Below are positions 7,033 through 14,067 of a DNA stretch of 64,000 nt, piece by piece. Position 1 is the first letter of the stretch. The number at the start of each line of letters is the position of its first letter. Under the pieces are notes generated by a model that ran no database searches, was not told the DNA's origin, and worked only from the letters and a program-made list of their open reading frames with translations. The DNA is from Enterococcus faecalis (GTDB lineage: Bacteria > Bacillota > Bacilli > Lactobacillales > Enterococcaceae), in NCBI RefSeq assembly GCF_029024925.1, contig NZ_CP118962.1:1768001-1832000 (forward strand). Direction: 5' to 3'. Made by a program: the position numbers and the translations under genes.

Positions 7033-7926
7033 TTATTTGTCTAATGGTGGATTTTTAGTATCAAATAAATCTGTTTGATTCAATGAATCTGAATCAGCTT
7101 CATTGATTACTTCTGCTGTTTTCATCGTAGTATTTTCTTCTACTTCCGTTTCAGAAATAATATTTCCATCTTCTTGCATTTGTTGAACTTTTTCATCTGA
7201 AGTCGTCGCTTCTTGCATTTCGATGGACAAAATTCCCCATTTTGATAACATATTTCTTAATACTGTTTTACGAGCCATCGCATTATAATCTGTAGCCCAG
7301 ACACCGCTCAATTTTGTTTTTTCTTTGTCTTTGCTATTTGCAATTCGATGAGCTTCAATTTCTTGTTTGGTCCAATAAACAGTTTTCTTAAATCCATTTA
7401 ATAGTTCAAAATATCCAACATATCCGATTACATCGTCTGATTGTCTACCATTTGGATCAAATTCAAATTCTTCCGTTAGTCTGTTCCAACTCAGTAACTC
7501 TCCTTCGTAGACTTCAATAACATTTAATGCTTTATATTTACCTGACCGTTGAGCCAATTGAATATACCCTTTATATCCTAAAATAAATTGGGCTTTCCTC
7601 TCCCATTTGCCAGTCTGCTTATTTTTAGTATTAAATGGTACGAGATAGGCATAACCTAGATTTTTATCTAATCCTAAATTTAATGTAGCAGCTGTTAAAG
7701 CCCCGCTTAAGATAGACATTGGCTCGCTTTCTGCCAAGTAGCTATCATTAGAAACTAAGGTCATGACATTTGACATAAAAGCATTAGCATTTTCATGAAG
7801 AACCTCCTCAAATTTCCGCTTCATAGTAGGAGTATTCATTAATCCTTTTAAACCTAATTGATTCGCAGGAACTTGTTTTTGATTTTGTTGTGATAATTGA
7901 TTTTTTAAGGTTTCGTTTGTTGCCAT
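7033..7926 (-). CDS. RecT-family single-strand annealing protein
   Basis: A 297-residue annealing protein. The core NAFMSNVMTLVSND... ILSGALTAATLNL... AQFILGYKGYIQLAQRSG is the RecT signature, with the C-terminal ARKTVLRNMLSKWG block. It anneals resected DNA in phage recombination together with the adjacent YqaJ exonuclease, whose stop overlaps this ATG by one base. The C-terminal tail is acidic and probably disordered. Confidence 0.93.
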   Translation of the reverse strand: MATNETLKNQLSQQNQKQVPANQLGLKGLMNTPTMKRKFEEVLHENANAFMSNVMTLVSNDSYLAESEPMSILSGALTAATLNLGLDKNLGYAYLVPFNTKNKQTGKWERKAQFILGYKGYIQLAQRSGKYKALNVIEVYEGELLSWNRLTEEFEFDPNGRQSDDVIGYVGYFELLNGFKKTVYWTKQEIEAHRIANSKDKEKTKLSGVWATDYNAMARKTVLRNMLSKWGILSIEMQEATTSDEKVQQMQEDGNIISETEVEENTTMKTAEVINEADSDSLNQTDLFDTKNPPLDK

Positions 7927-8870
7927 TATTGCTTAATCTCCTTTTCTATTAATCTTCGTGGCGTAGTAACCATATATATTTCTTCATCTTCTGCAATTTG
8001 AGGATATTTTTCAGCAAACTTTTTACTGTTCAATCTTTTAGTAGGTATTTCCTTCCACTCAACAATATGTTTTTTAGTAATACCAATGCTTGCATTTCTT
8101 TTTCCCAATTCGCTTTTTATTTCATTTTCAATTTTTCTAATAGCTACATCCAACTCTTTTTTGGTTTTCTTCATTTCATTTTTTTGGTCTAACAATTCAT
8201 CAAACGAAGCAGGTAAAGTAGTTTGCGTTTCTTCTATGTCGCTATACTTATCCTTTAAAAAGTCAGCTGTTGCCTTACTTCCGTCAATAATAGGTTCAAC
8301 GCCTTTGATTACGTTATTTTCCCAAAAATCAACTAATTGCTCGGTCAGTACATCGATTAATTCCTGATCACGTTCTACCCGTTTCCAAATAAATTTCTGA
8401 CCACCAATTAAAACTGCAATATAACAATAGTCTTTATTCAAAACATTCATATAATGCTGAACTTGGCAAAGATAACTCAATGGCACTTCGTCTCCTGCCC
8501 ATTCTTTCGCTAAAAATTGATTTGCAGTTTTGCATTCTAGAATGGCATTTTCTCTAACCACTTCTCTATCAATATTTGCTCTTAAAAAAGGATGGAGCGA
8601 ATGTTCGAAGACTTGATTTCTACGACGAACTTTTTTTCCTGTTCTTTCTTGGAACTCTTTCGCAACAACTTCTTCTAAAACATTTCCCCAATAGGCTGGC
8701 TCGCTTTCTGTATCTTTCAGCTCAACTTGACCTGTTTTCTCTAGCCATAATTGATAAGCTGATTTATATTGATTCAAGCCTAAAATTGTTGCAACGTCTG
8801 ATCCTCCAATTCCTTTACGCCTATCCTCAAGCCATTCTTGATGGCTCATGGATAAAGTAGATTGAATCAT
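7926..8870 (-). CDS. YqaJ-type phage exonuclease
   Basis: A 314-residue lambda-exonuclease-fold nuclease. GIGGSDVATILGLNQYKS near residue 20 and the catalytic ECKTA near residue 106 are the YqaJ signature motifs, and Q-x-Q-HYMNV follows. It resects double-stranded ends to give 3' tails for RecT. A coiled-coil segment lies near residues 215-260. GGAGGAAGACG precedes the ATG, and the start overlaps the stop of a 33-codon gene (ATGA), indicating coupled translation. Confidence 0.92.
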   Translation of the reverse strand: MIQSTLSMSHQEWLEDRRKGIGGSDVATILGLNQYKSAYQLWLEKTGQVELKDTESEPAYWGNVLEEVVAKEFQERTGKKVRRRNQVFEHSLHPFLRANIDREVVRENAILECKTANQFLAKEWAGDEVPLSYLCQVQHYMNVLNKDYCYIAVLIGGQKFIWKRVERDQELIDVLTEQLVDFWENNVIKGVEPIIDGSKATADFLKDKYSDIEETQTTLPASFDELLDQKNEMKKTKKELDVAIRKIENEIKSELGKRNASIGITKKHIVEWKEIPTKRLNSKKFAEKYPQIAEDEEIYMVTTPRRLIEKEIKQ

Positions 8871-8968
8871 CTTTCGTCTTCCTCCTCATCGTATTCCCAC
8901 GTTAGCTCTAACACTTCTTTTTCTTCAGGTGGCTCTTGTCTTGCCCCTAGCGAATCAAATTCAGGCAT
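8867..8968 (-). CDS. Very small acidic phage protein (33 aa)
   Basis: An ATG at 8968, preceded by GGAGG and overlapping the previous stop (TAATG), opens a 33-residue acidic frame that ends in an ATGA overlap with the exonuclease gene. The tight coupling on both sides supports translation. It starts MPEFDSLGARQEPPEEKEV and ends in a run of Asp/Glu. Function unknown; it may serve mainly to couple translation. Confidence 0.65.
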   Translation of the reverse strand: MPEFDSLGARQEPPEEKEVLELTWEYDEEEDER

Positions 8969-9195
8969 TACAATCCCTCCCAAAATAGTTTTATTTTTTC
9001 ATCTTCCAATTCGATATAATCGACACCTTGCATTTGTAATTGATCTAAAAATGGTTTTGTAGCTCCTTTACTGCTTACCACACAACTTGTATTGCCATAA
9101 GATGCAGATGTCCGAACAGATTGAATAATGTTATTCTGTGCGTTTGCTAGCATTAATTCGTAAATGTCGTTACCTAAACCTCTTACTTCAATCAT
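8968..9195 (-). CDS. Hypothetical phage early protein (75 aa)
   Basis: A small protein (MIEVRGLGNDIYELMLANAQ) with no recognised domain. It is translationally coupled at both ends, sharing one base with the upstream and downstream genes, so it belongs to the early operon that leads into yqaJ and recT. Confidence 0.7.
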   Translation of the reverse strand: MIEVRGLGNDIYELMLANAQNNIIQSVRTSASYGNTSCVVSSKGATKPFLDQLQMQGVDYIELEDEKIKLFWEGL

Positions 9196-9518
9196 TACAA
9201 CTCACCTCGTAAAAAATCTTTTAACAATATATCTAGTTTTTCCTCATTATTTTGTTTAGTTGAAGATGATTCTGCACCAATAAATGATTCTTTTATTTGT
9301 TTACATTGCGGACAATCACAATCATGAGCAAGTGCTTCCTCTTTAAATTTTTCAAATAATTCACTAAATGCAATTGCTTGTTCAGGCAAAGAACCTGCAA
9401 GTAAAACACTGGATGCTTCCATCATTTCTGAATCAACAGTTGACAAAACAATCGCAACTTTTCCTTTCCGACATTCTTTAACAAGTTCCATTAATAAATT
9501 TTGAATTTTATCGTTCAT
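9195..9518 (-). CDS. Hypothetical phage early protein with CxCxxC (107 aa)
   Basis: A mostly helical acidic protein. HDCDCPQCKQIKES in the middle could bind zinc, but only three closely spaced cysteines are seen, so this is uncertain. It is the first gene of the coupled early string 9518 to 5389 and has an AAGGAGAG site. Function unknown. Confidence 0.7.
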   Translation of the reverse strand: MNDKIQNLLMELVKECRKGKVAIVLSTVDSEMMEASSVLLAGSLPEQAIAFSELFEKFKEEALAHDCDCPQCKQIKESFIGAESSSTKQNNEEKLDILLKDFLRGEL

Positions 9519-9561
9519 TTTGATATACTCTCCTTAGTTAATAAATTTTGAATTTTTTTGT

Positions 9562-9747
9562 TCAATATTTGCCCTGTTCGTTTGCAGACGTTCGGGGCTC
9601 TTTTTGTACTATGCTTAATCTCTCTGGATAAACGTTTTTATCAGCTGAAACATACGGATATTCTTCAAACAACTTTCGCATGACTTCCGCTTGTGTTTCT
9701 CCAATCACATATGTTTCTCTACTAGCTTCGCCTATAGCTACATACAT
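9562..9747 (-). CDS. Hypothetical phage protein (61 aa)
   Basis: A short protein beginning MYVAIGEASRETYVIGETQAEVMRKLFEEYP, with the look of a small antiparallel beta/alpha domain. It overlaps the end of the upstream membrane-protein gene by 10 bases. No family recognised. Confidence 0.6.
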   Translation of the reverse strand: MYVAIGEASRETYVIGETQAEVMRKLFEEYPYVSADKNVYPERLSIVQKEPRTSANEQGKY

Positions 9748-9932
9748 TTTTTATCGCCTCCTTTTTTAGAGTATTGATACTTTGCTTCATCCCAGTTAAA
9801 AAACCAATGGATAAAGAAAGGTGCACTTAGTGTTGCTAGTATTGGCATTGAAAAGTGGCTTTTCAGCAATACTCCTAGTACAATCATCAATAAAAATGCG
9901 CCTACTAATCGGGTTTCTCGGATTGCTTTCAT
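9738..9932 (-). CDS. Small phage membrane protein (64 aa)
   Basis: Two closely spaced hydrophobic segments (LVGAFLLMIVLGVLL and MPILATLSAPFFIHWFF) suggest a hairpin membrane protein with a basic C-terminal tail (YQYSKKGGDKK). AGGAGG precedes the ATG. Function unknown; small membrane proteins in early phage regions sometimes modify host physiology. Confidence 0.6.
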   Translation of the reverse strand: MKAIRETRLVGAFLLMIVLGVLLKSHFSMPILATLSAPFFIHWFFNWDEAKYQYSKKGGDKKCM

Positions 9933-9984
9933 GTTGTTAACCTCCTATATTTTGATATAATTCAATTGAAAGTGAGGTGTCAAT

Positions 9985-10167
9985 GTGTTTTTTGTGATTA
10001 AACGAGCTTCTGATAAAAAATACTATTTTTTGATTAAAACTGAAGAAAATGAAATAATCGCATCAAGCAAAACTTACTACTACAAATCTTCTGTTTTAGA
10101 AATCATTGAATCCATTAAGAATGATATGAATCCAAAAGCAATCATTGTTGATACTACTTTTAACTGA
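9985..10167 (+). CDS. DUF1508/YegP-like small protein
   Basis: A 60-residue protein, FFVIKRASDKKYYFLIKTEENEIIASSKTYYYKSS, showing the YegP/DUF1508 pattern of a beta-rich repeat ending in an S-x-x-Y segment. The family has no firm function. It is transcribed opposite the surrounding early genes and starts at GTG 9985 after GAGGTG. The opposite orientation suggests an independently expressed small cargo gene. Confidence 0.65.
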   Translation: MFFVIKRASDKKYYFLIKTEENEIIASSKTYYYKSSVLEIIESIKNDMNPKAIIVDTTFN

Positions 10168-10206
10168 GGATAAGTTAGGCTTATCCTTTTATTTTTATTT
10201 ACTGAT

Positions 10207-10928
10207 CTAGCTCACTTCTTTAAACATATCTCCGTTTCCATTAGCCATATCAATTCTTGCCTGTAATTCCAAGTCAGGCTTCCATTTAGGAATTAGAGTT
10301 AATGCTTCTTTATATCGAACTTTTGGAATATCTACATAAGAGGCTACATCGAATAATGCTTTCAATTGTTTATAGCAATTACTAAATGCTGATTGCTTAA
10401 TACTTGAATCCCGATAAGCCACTGTTTTTTTGCCACCTAATACTTTGATAACAGTTGATGAAACTAGTCCTTGTATCTTTCGTTGTTGGCTTCTATTAAT
10501 TGTTGTTTCTGTTTCTAGCTTATCTAAACGTTGATTTACAAGAGTCAATCCACGTTCATGTTTTAACGCAGCTTCTAATAACAATTCTGTGTTATTAATC
10601 GGTAAGTTTGATTGAGTTTTGAGCAGTTCCTCCATTTGGTTAAAAGCTTCAATATATTTCAGTTTAAACTTAAGAGCTTTTTGACCAGTGAATCCCATTG
10701 CTAGTAACGTGAATCCGTCACGGTTCATAATGATTTGTCTATATTTTTGTTTGTTTTGTGGATGAATATAGCTATCTTCGTAAAATAGGTCTGCGTAATT
10801 TTCCGCAACCCCCTCTTTTAAATCATCAATCGCTGCTAAAACATCACGATGATTTTTATTAAACGTTGCTCGACTTGTAAACTAGTTGTTACTGCTTGTT
10901 GGTTTTTCATAATTACTAAGTTGTCCAT
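10207..10928 (-). pseudogene. Frameshifted Rha-family antirepressor with ORF6C domain
   Basis: ATG at 10928 follows AAGGAGG and encodes the Rha N-terminus (MDNLVIMKNQQAVTTSLQV), but the frame runs to a stop soon after. The continuation (FNKNHRDVLAAIDDLKEG... MNRDGFTLLAMGFTGQKALKFK) lies in another frame near 10860-10870; one inserted base in the GTCGAGCAACG stretch would restore it. The C-terminal part (10207-10728) is intact and includes the ORF6C domain. Rha proteins act as phage antirepressors/regulators. Either the lysogen carries an inactivated copy or the base is a sequencing error. Confidence 0.75.
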
Positions 10929-10966
10929 TTTTTCCTCCTTAAATTGTTTCTGTATTGCTCTTTCCT

Positions 10967-11278
10967 TTAATCCCAATGATTCATGATGTCATTACAAATT
11001 TTTATAGCTTCTTTAGCAGGCCAATATCTTTTTCCCTTGCTAGTACCAGGCTTTCTTTTTTCGATTATTTGCATACGTTTGTCTTTTACAAAATTTTGTT
11101 CAACTTCAGGAACAGACATTGAATATCTAGACGATAATTGTTTGATGTCTAAATACTCAGCACGTTCATTTAATCCTTGACTAGCTTCATTTATGACTTG
11201 TTCAAACATTTTTCTCAGGATTTTTTCAATAATGTTGTATAGAAAGTTTTTTGAAGATGTATCTAAGAAATTTTCCAT
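10967..11278 (-). CDS. Putative phage DNA-binding (excisionase-like) protein
   Basis: A 103-residue protein whose second half (YLDIKQLSSRYSMSVPEVEQNFVKDKRMQIIEKRKPGTSKGKRYWPAKEAIKICNDI) looks like a winged-helix MerR/excisionase DNA-binding domain. Its position after the Cro-like gene fits an excision or early-regulation role, though the call is by pattern only. ATG at 11278 is preferred since GGAGGA lies 7 bases upstream; ATG 11284 is too close to it. Confidence 0.5.
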   Translation of the reverse strand: MENFLDTSSKNFLYNIIEKILRKMFEQVINEASQGLNERAEYLDIKQLSSRYSMSVPEVEQNFVKDKRMQIIEKRKPGTSKGKRYWPAKEAIKICNDIMNHWD

Positions 11279-11289
11279 TTTCATTCCTC

Positions 11290-11481
11290 CTATCTGATTT
11301 TGTAAAAGTCGATAATTGCCAAAAGTGTTTCGTGTGCTTTTTTACTTTTATTTTTTCCGTTCAGATAATCGATCAAATCTTGTCTTGGAATATCAAAATA
11401 GGTAGCAACACTAACCAACGAAATTCCCTTACTTTCAAAGTAATCACGAATTTTTTGACGACTTACTGATGTGTCTGGCAT
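11290..11481 (-). CDS. Cro-like helix-turn-helix regulator
   Basis: A 63-residue single-domain protein with a helix-turn-helix pattern (KIRDYFESKGISLVSVATYFDIPRQDLIDYLNGKN). It is the first gene of the leftward lytic operon, facing away from the CI repressor, and so is the Cro counterpart of the switch. A promoter with an embedded operator lies about 200 bases upstream. Confidence 0.7.
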   Translation of the reverse strand: MPDTSVSRQKIRDYFESKGISLVSVATYFDIPRQDLIDYLNGKNKSKKAHETLLAIIDFYKIR

Positions 11482-11541
11482 TTTTGATGCTCCTTTCTTT
11501 AGTATTAAATAAGTTAATTTGATAGAAATAAAAAAATATTG

Positions 11542-11569
11542 TTGACATTTTTACGCTATAGAGTAAAAT
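11542..11569 (+). promoter_or_regulatory. Rightward (repressor) promoter
   Basis: TTGACA (11542-11547) and TAAAAT (11564-11569) are 16 bases apart, and the spacer contains operator O1. It would transcribe the CI, ImmA and downstream genes with a leader of about 195 bases. Confidence 0.6.
11551..11566. promoter_or_regulatory. Lysogeny operator O1
   Basis: TTACGCTATAGAGTAA is a near-perfect palindrome and sits in the spacer of the rightward promoter. It matches operators O2 and O3 and is probably bound by CI and/or Cro. Confidence 0.7.
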
Positions 11570-11687
11570 GGATACATAAAGAAATAAACCTATAACAAAG
11601 CCTTTCATATGCACTTGGTCGCCAAACTCAATGCTAATAAGGTGTGTTTTAGTTTGTTTCTTTTCTATCAAATTAACTTACGAATCA

Positions 11688-11716
11688 ATAATAACTCTAT
11701 AGAGTAATTTTGTAAA
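11688..11716 (-). promoter_or_regulatory. Leftward (lytic) promoter
   Basis: On the minus strand TTTACA (11716-11711) and TATTAT (11693-11688) are 17 bases apart with operator O2 filling the spacer. It faces the rightward promoter at 11542, so the two transcripts overlap for about 105 bases. Confidence 0.6.
11692..11707. promoter_or_regulatory. Lysogeny operator O2
   Basis: TAACTCTATAGAGTAA has a perfect 12-bp palindromic core (ACTCTATAGAGT, 11694-11705) centred in the leftward promoter spacer. Confidence 0.75.
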
Positions 11717-11723
11717 GACTTTT

Positions 11724-11739
11724 TTACTCTTTTTAGTAA
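11724..11739. promoter_or_regulatory. Lysogeny operator O3
   Basis: TTACTCTTTTTAGTAA is a diverged copy of O1/O2 lying just upstream of the leftward promoter and 33 bases before the CI start, where repressor binding could adjust its own expression. Confidence 0.55.
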
Positions 11740-11771
11740 ATTATTTTTTCGTGTTGGAAAGGAATACTGAT

Positions 11772-12116
11772 ATGACAACATTTGAAAGGATAAAAAATTT
11801 AGCAAAACAAAAAGACAAAAGCCTTCAACAAGTTGCTAGAGAGTTAAAATACGGTGAAAATTATTTTTATAGTTTAAATGCAGGAAAACAACCAACCGCA
11901 GAAAAACTACAAGAAATTGCCAATTATTTTAATGTTTCTGTAGATTATTTGCTTGGACGAACTGATAATCCAAATTCTGATAACTTAGAAGAAGATGAAA
12001 TTGCAACTTTCTTCCGTGTAAATACAGAAGATTTAACCGAATCCGAAAAAGATCAGCTCAGAGAAGAGTTAAAAGAGTACTTAGAATTCATGAAATCAAG
12101 ACTTAAAAACAAATGA
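11772..12116 (+). CDS. CI-like phage repressor (XRE family)
   Basis: A 114-residue repressor with an N-terminal XRE helix-turn-helix (FERIKNLAKQKDKSLQQVARELKYGENYFYSLNAGKQPTAEKL... YFNVSVDYLLGRTD) and an acidic C-terminal oligomerisation tail. It lacks an S24 self-cleavage domain, so induction probably depends on the adjacent ImmA-type protease. ATG at 11772 is chosen because GGAAAGGA lies 7-8 bases upstream; earlier in-frame GTG/TTG codons lack a site. Confidence 0.85.
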   Translation: MTTFERIKNLAKQKDKSLQQVARELKYGENYFYSLNAGKQPTAEKLQEIANYFNVSVDYLLGRTDNPNSDNLEEDEIATFFRVNTEDLTESEKDQLREELKEYLEFMKSRLKNK

Positions 12117-12128
12117 TTGGATGACCCT

Positions 12129-12767
12129 ATGTATTTAGACTACGATACTTATTTTGAATATCATGACCAGACATATATTATTATTGAAAAAGTTGCTAAT
12201 TACTATGGAATTGAATTAAAAGAGTTAAGATGGAAACACTACAAAGATTATATGATTGACGTAGAAAATGTTGACATAATTCCCTATAGTTTCGGTGATG
12301 TTTCAAGAAAAATATTTTCAGGAAATATAATAAGATTTCACGATAAATGCGGAATTTCCTATAATTCAACAATGGTTAAAGGAAGGCAAAATTTCTCAAT
12401 ACTTCATGAATCTGCACATTATTTTTTTGATATGAATAAGGAATGCAAGTCTCAAAGTTTTTCAGATTTAATTACTGGAAAAGGATACACTAGCGAAGAT
12501 GAACCAAAAGAAATAAGAGCTAATATATTTGCATCCCTTGCTTTAATAAACAATGAAGCATTGAAAGAATGTTTACAAAAACAAATGTCTTTCCGTCAAA
12601 TTTGCGAAGAATTTGAAATGAGTGCTGCAGCACTATACGTAAGGTTATATGATTTTTTAACAAAAATATTCTTATTAAATACATGCTTAGCTAGATCAGC
12701 TATTAATCAATATAGATATAACTATGATTCAACAAAATTAATTAGTTATGTGAAGATGGTTTTATAG
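12129..12767 (+). CDS. ImmA/IrrE-family metallopeptidase
   Basis: A zinc peptidase of the DUF955 family with the HExxH motif (ILHESAHYFFD) near residue 98. In Gram-positive elements such proteins cleave the partner CI-type repressor after DNA damage, inducing excision; here it lies 12 bases after a repressor without its own peptidase domain. The start is uncertain: ATG 12129 has a weak GGATGA site, while TTG 12117 directly follows the cI stop. The C-terminal region is longer and more divergent than the catalytic part. Confidence 0.82.
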   Translation: MYLDYDTYFEYHDQTYIIIEKVANYYGIELKELRWKHYKDYMIDVENVDIIPYSFGDVSRKIFSGNIIRFHDKCGISYNSTMVKGRQNFSILHESAHYFFDMNKECKSQSFSDLITGKGYTSEDEPKEIRANIFASLALINNEALKECLQKQMSFRQICEEFEMSAAALYVRLYDFLTKIFLLNTCLARSAINQYRYNYDSTKLISYVKMVL

Positions 12768-12793
12768 ATTTTTAGCAATGGTAAAATTAAAAC

Positions 12794-12823
12794 AAAAAAA
12801 GTCCGTGCTGGGCACACGGACTT
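12794..12823 (-). terminator. Hairpin 3' of immA
   Basis: AAGTCCGTG (12799-12807) pairs with CACGGACTT (12815-12823). The T-run lies on the minus-strand side (A-run at 12794-12800), so termination is best in the minus direction, though the hairpin also sits right after the plus-strand immA gene. Confidence 0.55.
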
Positions 12824-12884
12824 AAACCTCATTTTGAGATTTACTGACAAGTATATTATAACAGAAATGAGGATTAATTTAAAA

Positions 12885-13649
12885 ATGAAAAAAATTGTTA
12901 CTTTAAGTTTATCATTATTACTGCTGACTGCTTGTTCTAACGAAACTAAACAGGTTTCAAAGCAAAACTCAAGCTCTACCACAATTACATCCGAAAAGAA
13001 AGATATTTCTGATTCTAAAAAAATTAATAGCTCAAGTAGTGAGTCATCAACTATACATTATTCAAGTACACAAACAGATGAAACAACTCAAATGGAATTA
13101 GGTGGGTCTACCTATTCCCAAATTTTAGAGACTTATACTCAAAAGTTGACTACAACTACACCTATATTGATTGAAGAACTGCGAAATGAAGGAGAACCTA
13201 TAAAAGGCAATGTTTCAGCATTAGCTGAGGTTTTAAACTCTAAAATAGGAAAATTAGCAGATATTTCAAATGCTGGAATTTCGGAAATGGCAAGCATACA
13301 ACTTTCTAATAAAGACGACTATTCATTATATGAATCATGGGCAAATAAACTAACAGATGTTTATACTGCTGAAGCAAATAAGTTAACAGACTTGTATACC
13401 GAATTAGCTGCTGTTAACACGGAAATTTCTACATCACAACAACCATTGCCATCTACTCAATCATCTTCAGCAATTGAACAACCTCAAAGCTCTGAAGTTG
13501 AACAACCCGTATATGACAAAGTACGAAGCGGCGAAGGAGCTCGACAAGTAGCTGAGAGGAATGGATTAACCTTAGAACAACTATTTGCACTAAATCCAGG
13601 CATTGACACCTCTGTTTTTTATCCTGGTCAACCACTAAGAATTAAATAA
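12885..13649 (+). CDS. Prophage LysM-domain lipoprotein
   Basis: The protein (254 aa) begins MKKIVTLSLSLLLLTAC, a lipoprotein signal with lipobox LLTAC, so it is probably anchored outside the membrane. A Ser/Thr-rich spacer follows, then a helical region (residues 75-180), a second Ser/Gln/Pro-rich linker, and a C-terminal LysM-like peptidoglycan-binding motif (GEGARQVAERNGLTLEQLFALNPGI...YPGQPLRIK). Such lipoproteins in the lysogeny module of Gram-positive phages can act in superinfection exclusion (for example Ltp of TP-J34); that role is inference here. Confidence 0.78.
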   Translation: MKKIVTLSLSLLLLTACSNETKQVSKQNSSSTTITSEKKDISDSKKINSSSSESSTIHYSSTQTDETTQMELGGSTYSQILETYTQKLTTTTPILIEELRNEGEPIKGNVSALAEVLNSKIGKLADISNAGISEMASIQLSNKDDYSLYESWANKLTDVYTAEANKLTDLYTELAAVNTEISTSQQPLPSTQSSSAIEQPQSSEVEQPVYDKVRSGEGARQVAERNGLTLEQLFALNPGIDTSVFYPGQPLRIK

Positions 13650-13663
13650 AGGAGAGAACTTTT

Positions 13664-13993
13664 ATGAAAAAGATTAAATATTTTATTTATACACTACTAT
13701 TGCTTATTGTATTTACTGCATGCGGAACTAAAGAAGTTAAGCCTGATTATACTAGTAAAGAAGCTGAAACAGCACTAAATAACGGCGAAGATTTAACAGG
13801 TAAAACTGTGCAATTTACAGTTGATAAATATGTTCCTGATGGCTCATTAGGATATACAATTCAAACTGGAGATCATTTAAACTTTGTTTCAAGCAAAAAT
13901 CCAGATGTAAGAACAGGGGATAAAGTAATTGCAAAAATAAAGAAAGTTGAAAACCTTATGGGGTCTTGGATAATTACTTTCGATAAAAAATAA
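13664..13993 (+). CDS. Small prophage lipoprotein (109 aa)
   Basis: A signal peptide with lipobox FTAC (IYTLLLLIVFTACGTK) is followed by about 85 residues with alternating beta pattern (GKTVQFTVDKYVPDGSLGYTI... GDKVIAKIKKV... SWIITF), possibly an OB-like fold. GGAGAG precedes the ATG, and the gene follows the LysM lipoprotein by 14 bases, so they are co-transcribed. Candidate superinfection-exclusion or surface protein; no family recognised with certainty. Confidence 0.72.
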   Translation: MKKIKYFIYTLLLLIVFTACGTKEVKPDYTSKEAETALNNGEDLTGKTVQFTVDKYVPDGSLGYTIQTGDHLNFVSSKNPDVRTGDKVIAKIKKVENLMGSWIITFDKK

Positions 13994-14067
13994 TTCTCCC
14001 CTCTCTGGTGAGTTCTAGCATGTTCGATTCATGTTAGGGGCTTTAAATGAATATTGGAGGTGAAACT

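Noticed and set aside
11444-11671. 75-codon minus-strand frame upstream of the Cro-like gene
   Set aside because: It runs through operator O1 and into the Cro-like gene, and has no ribosome site; it is better explained as leader sequence.
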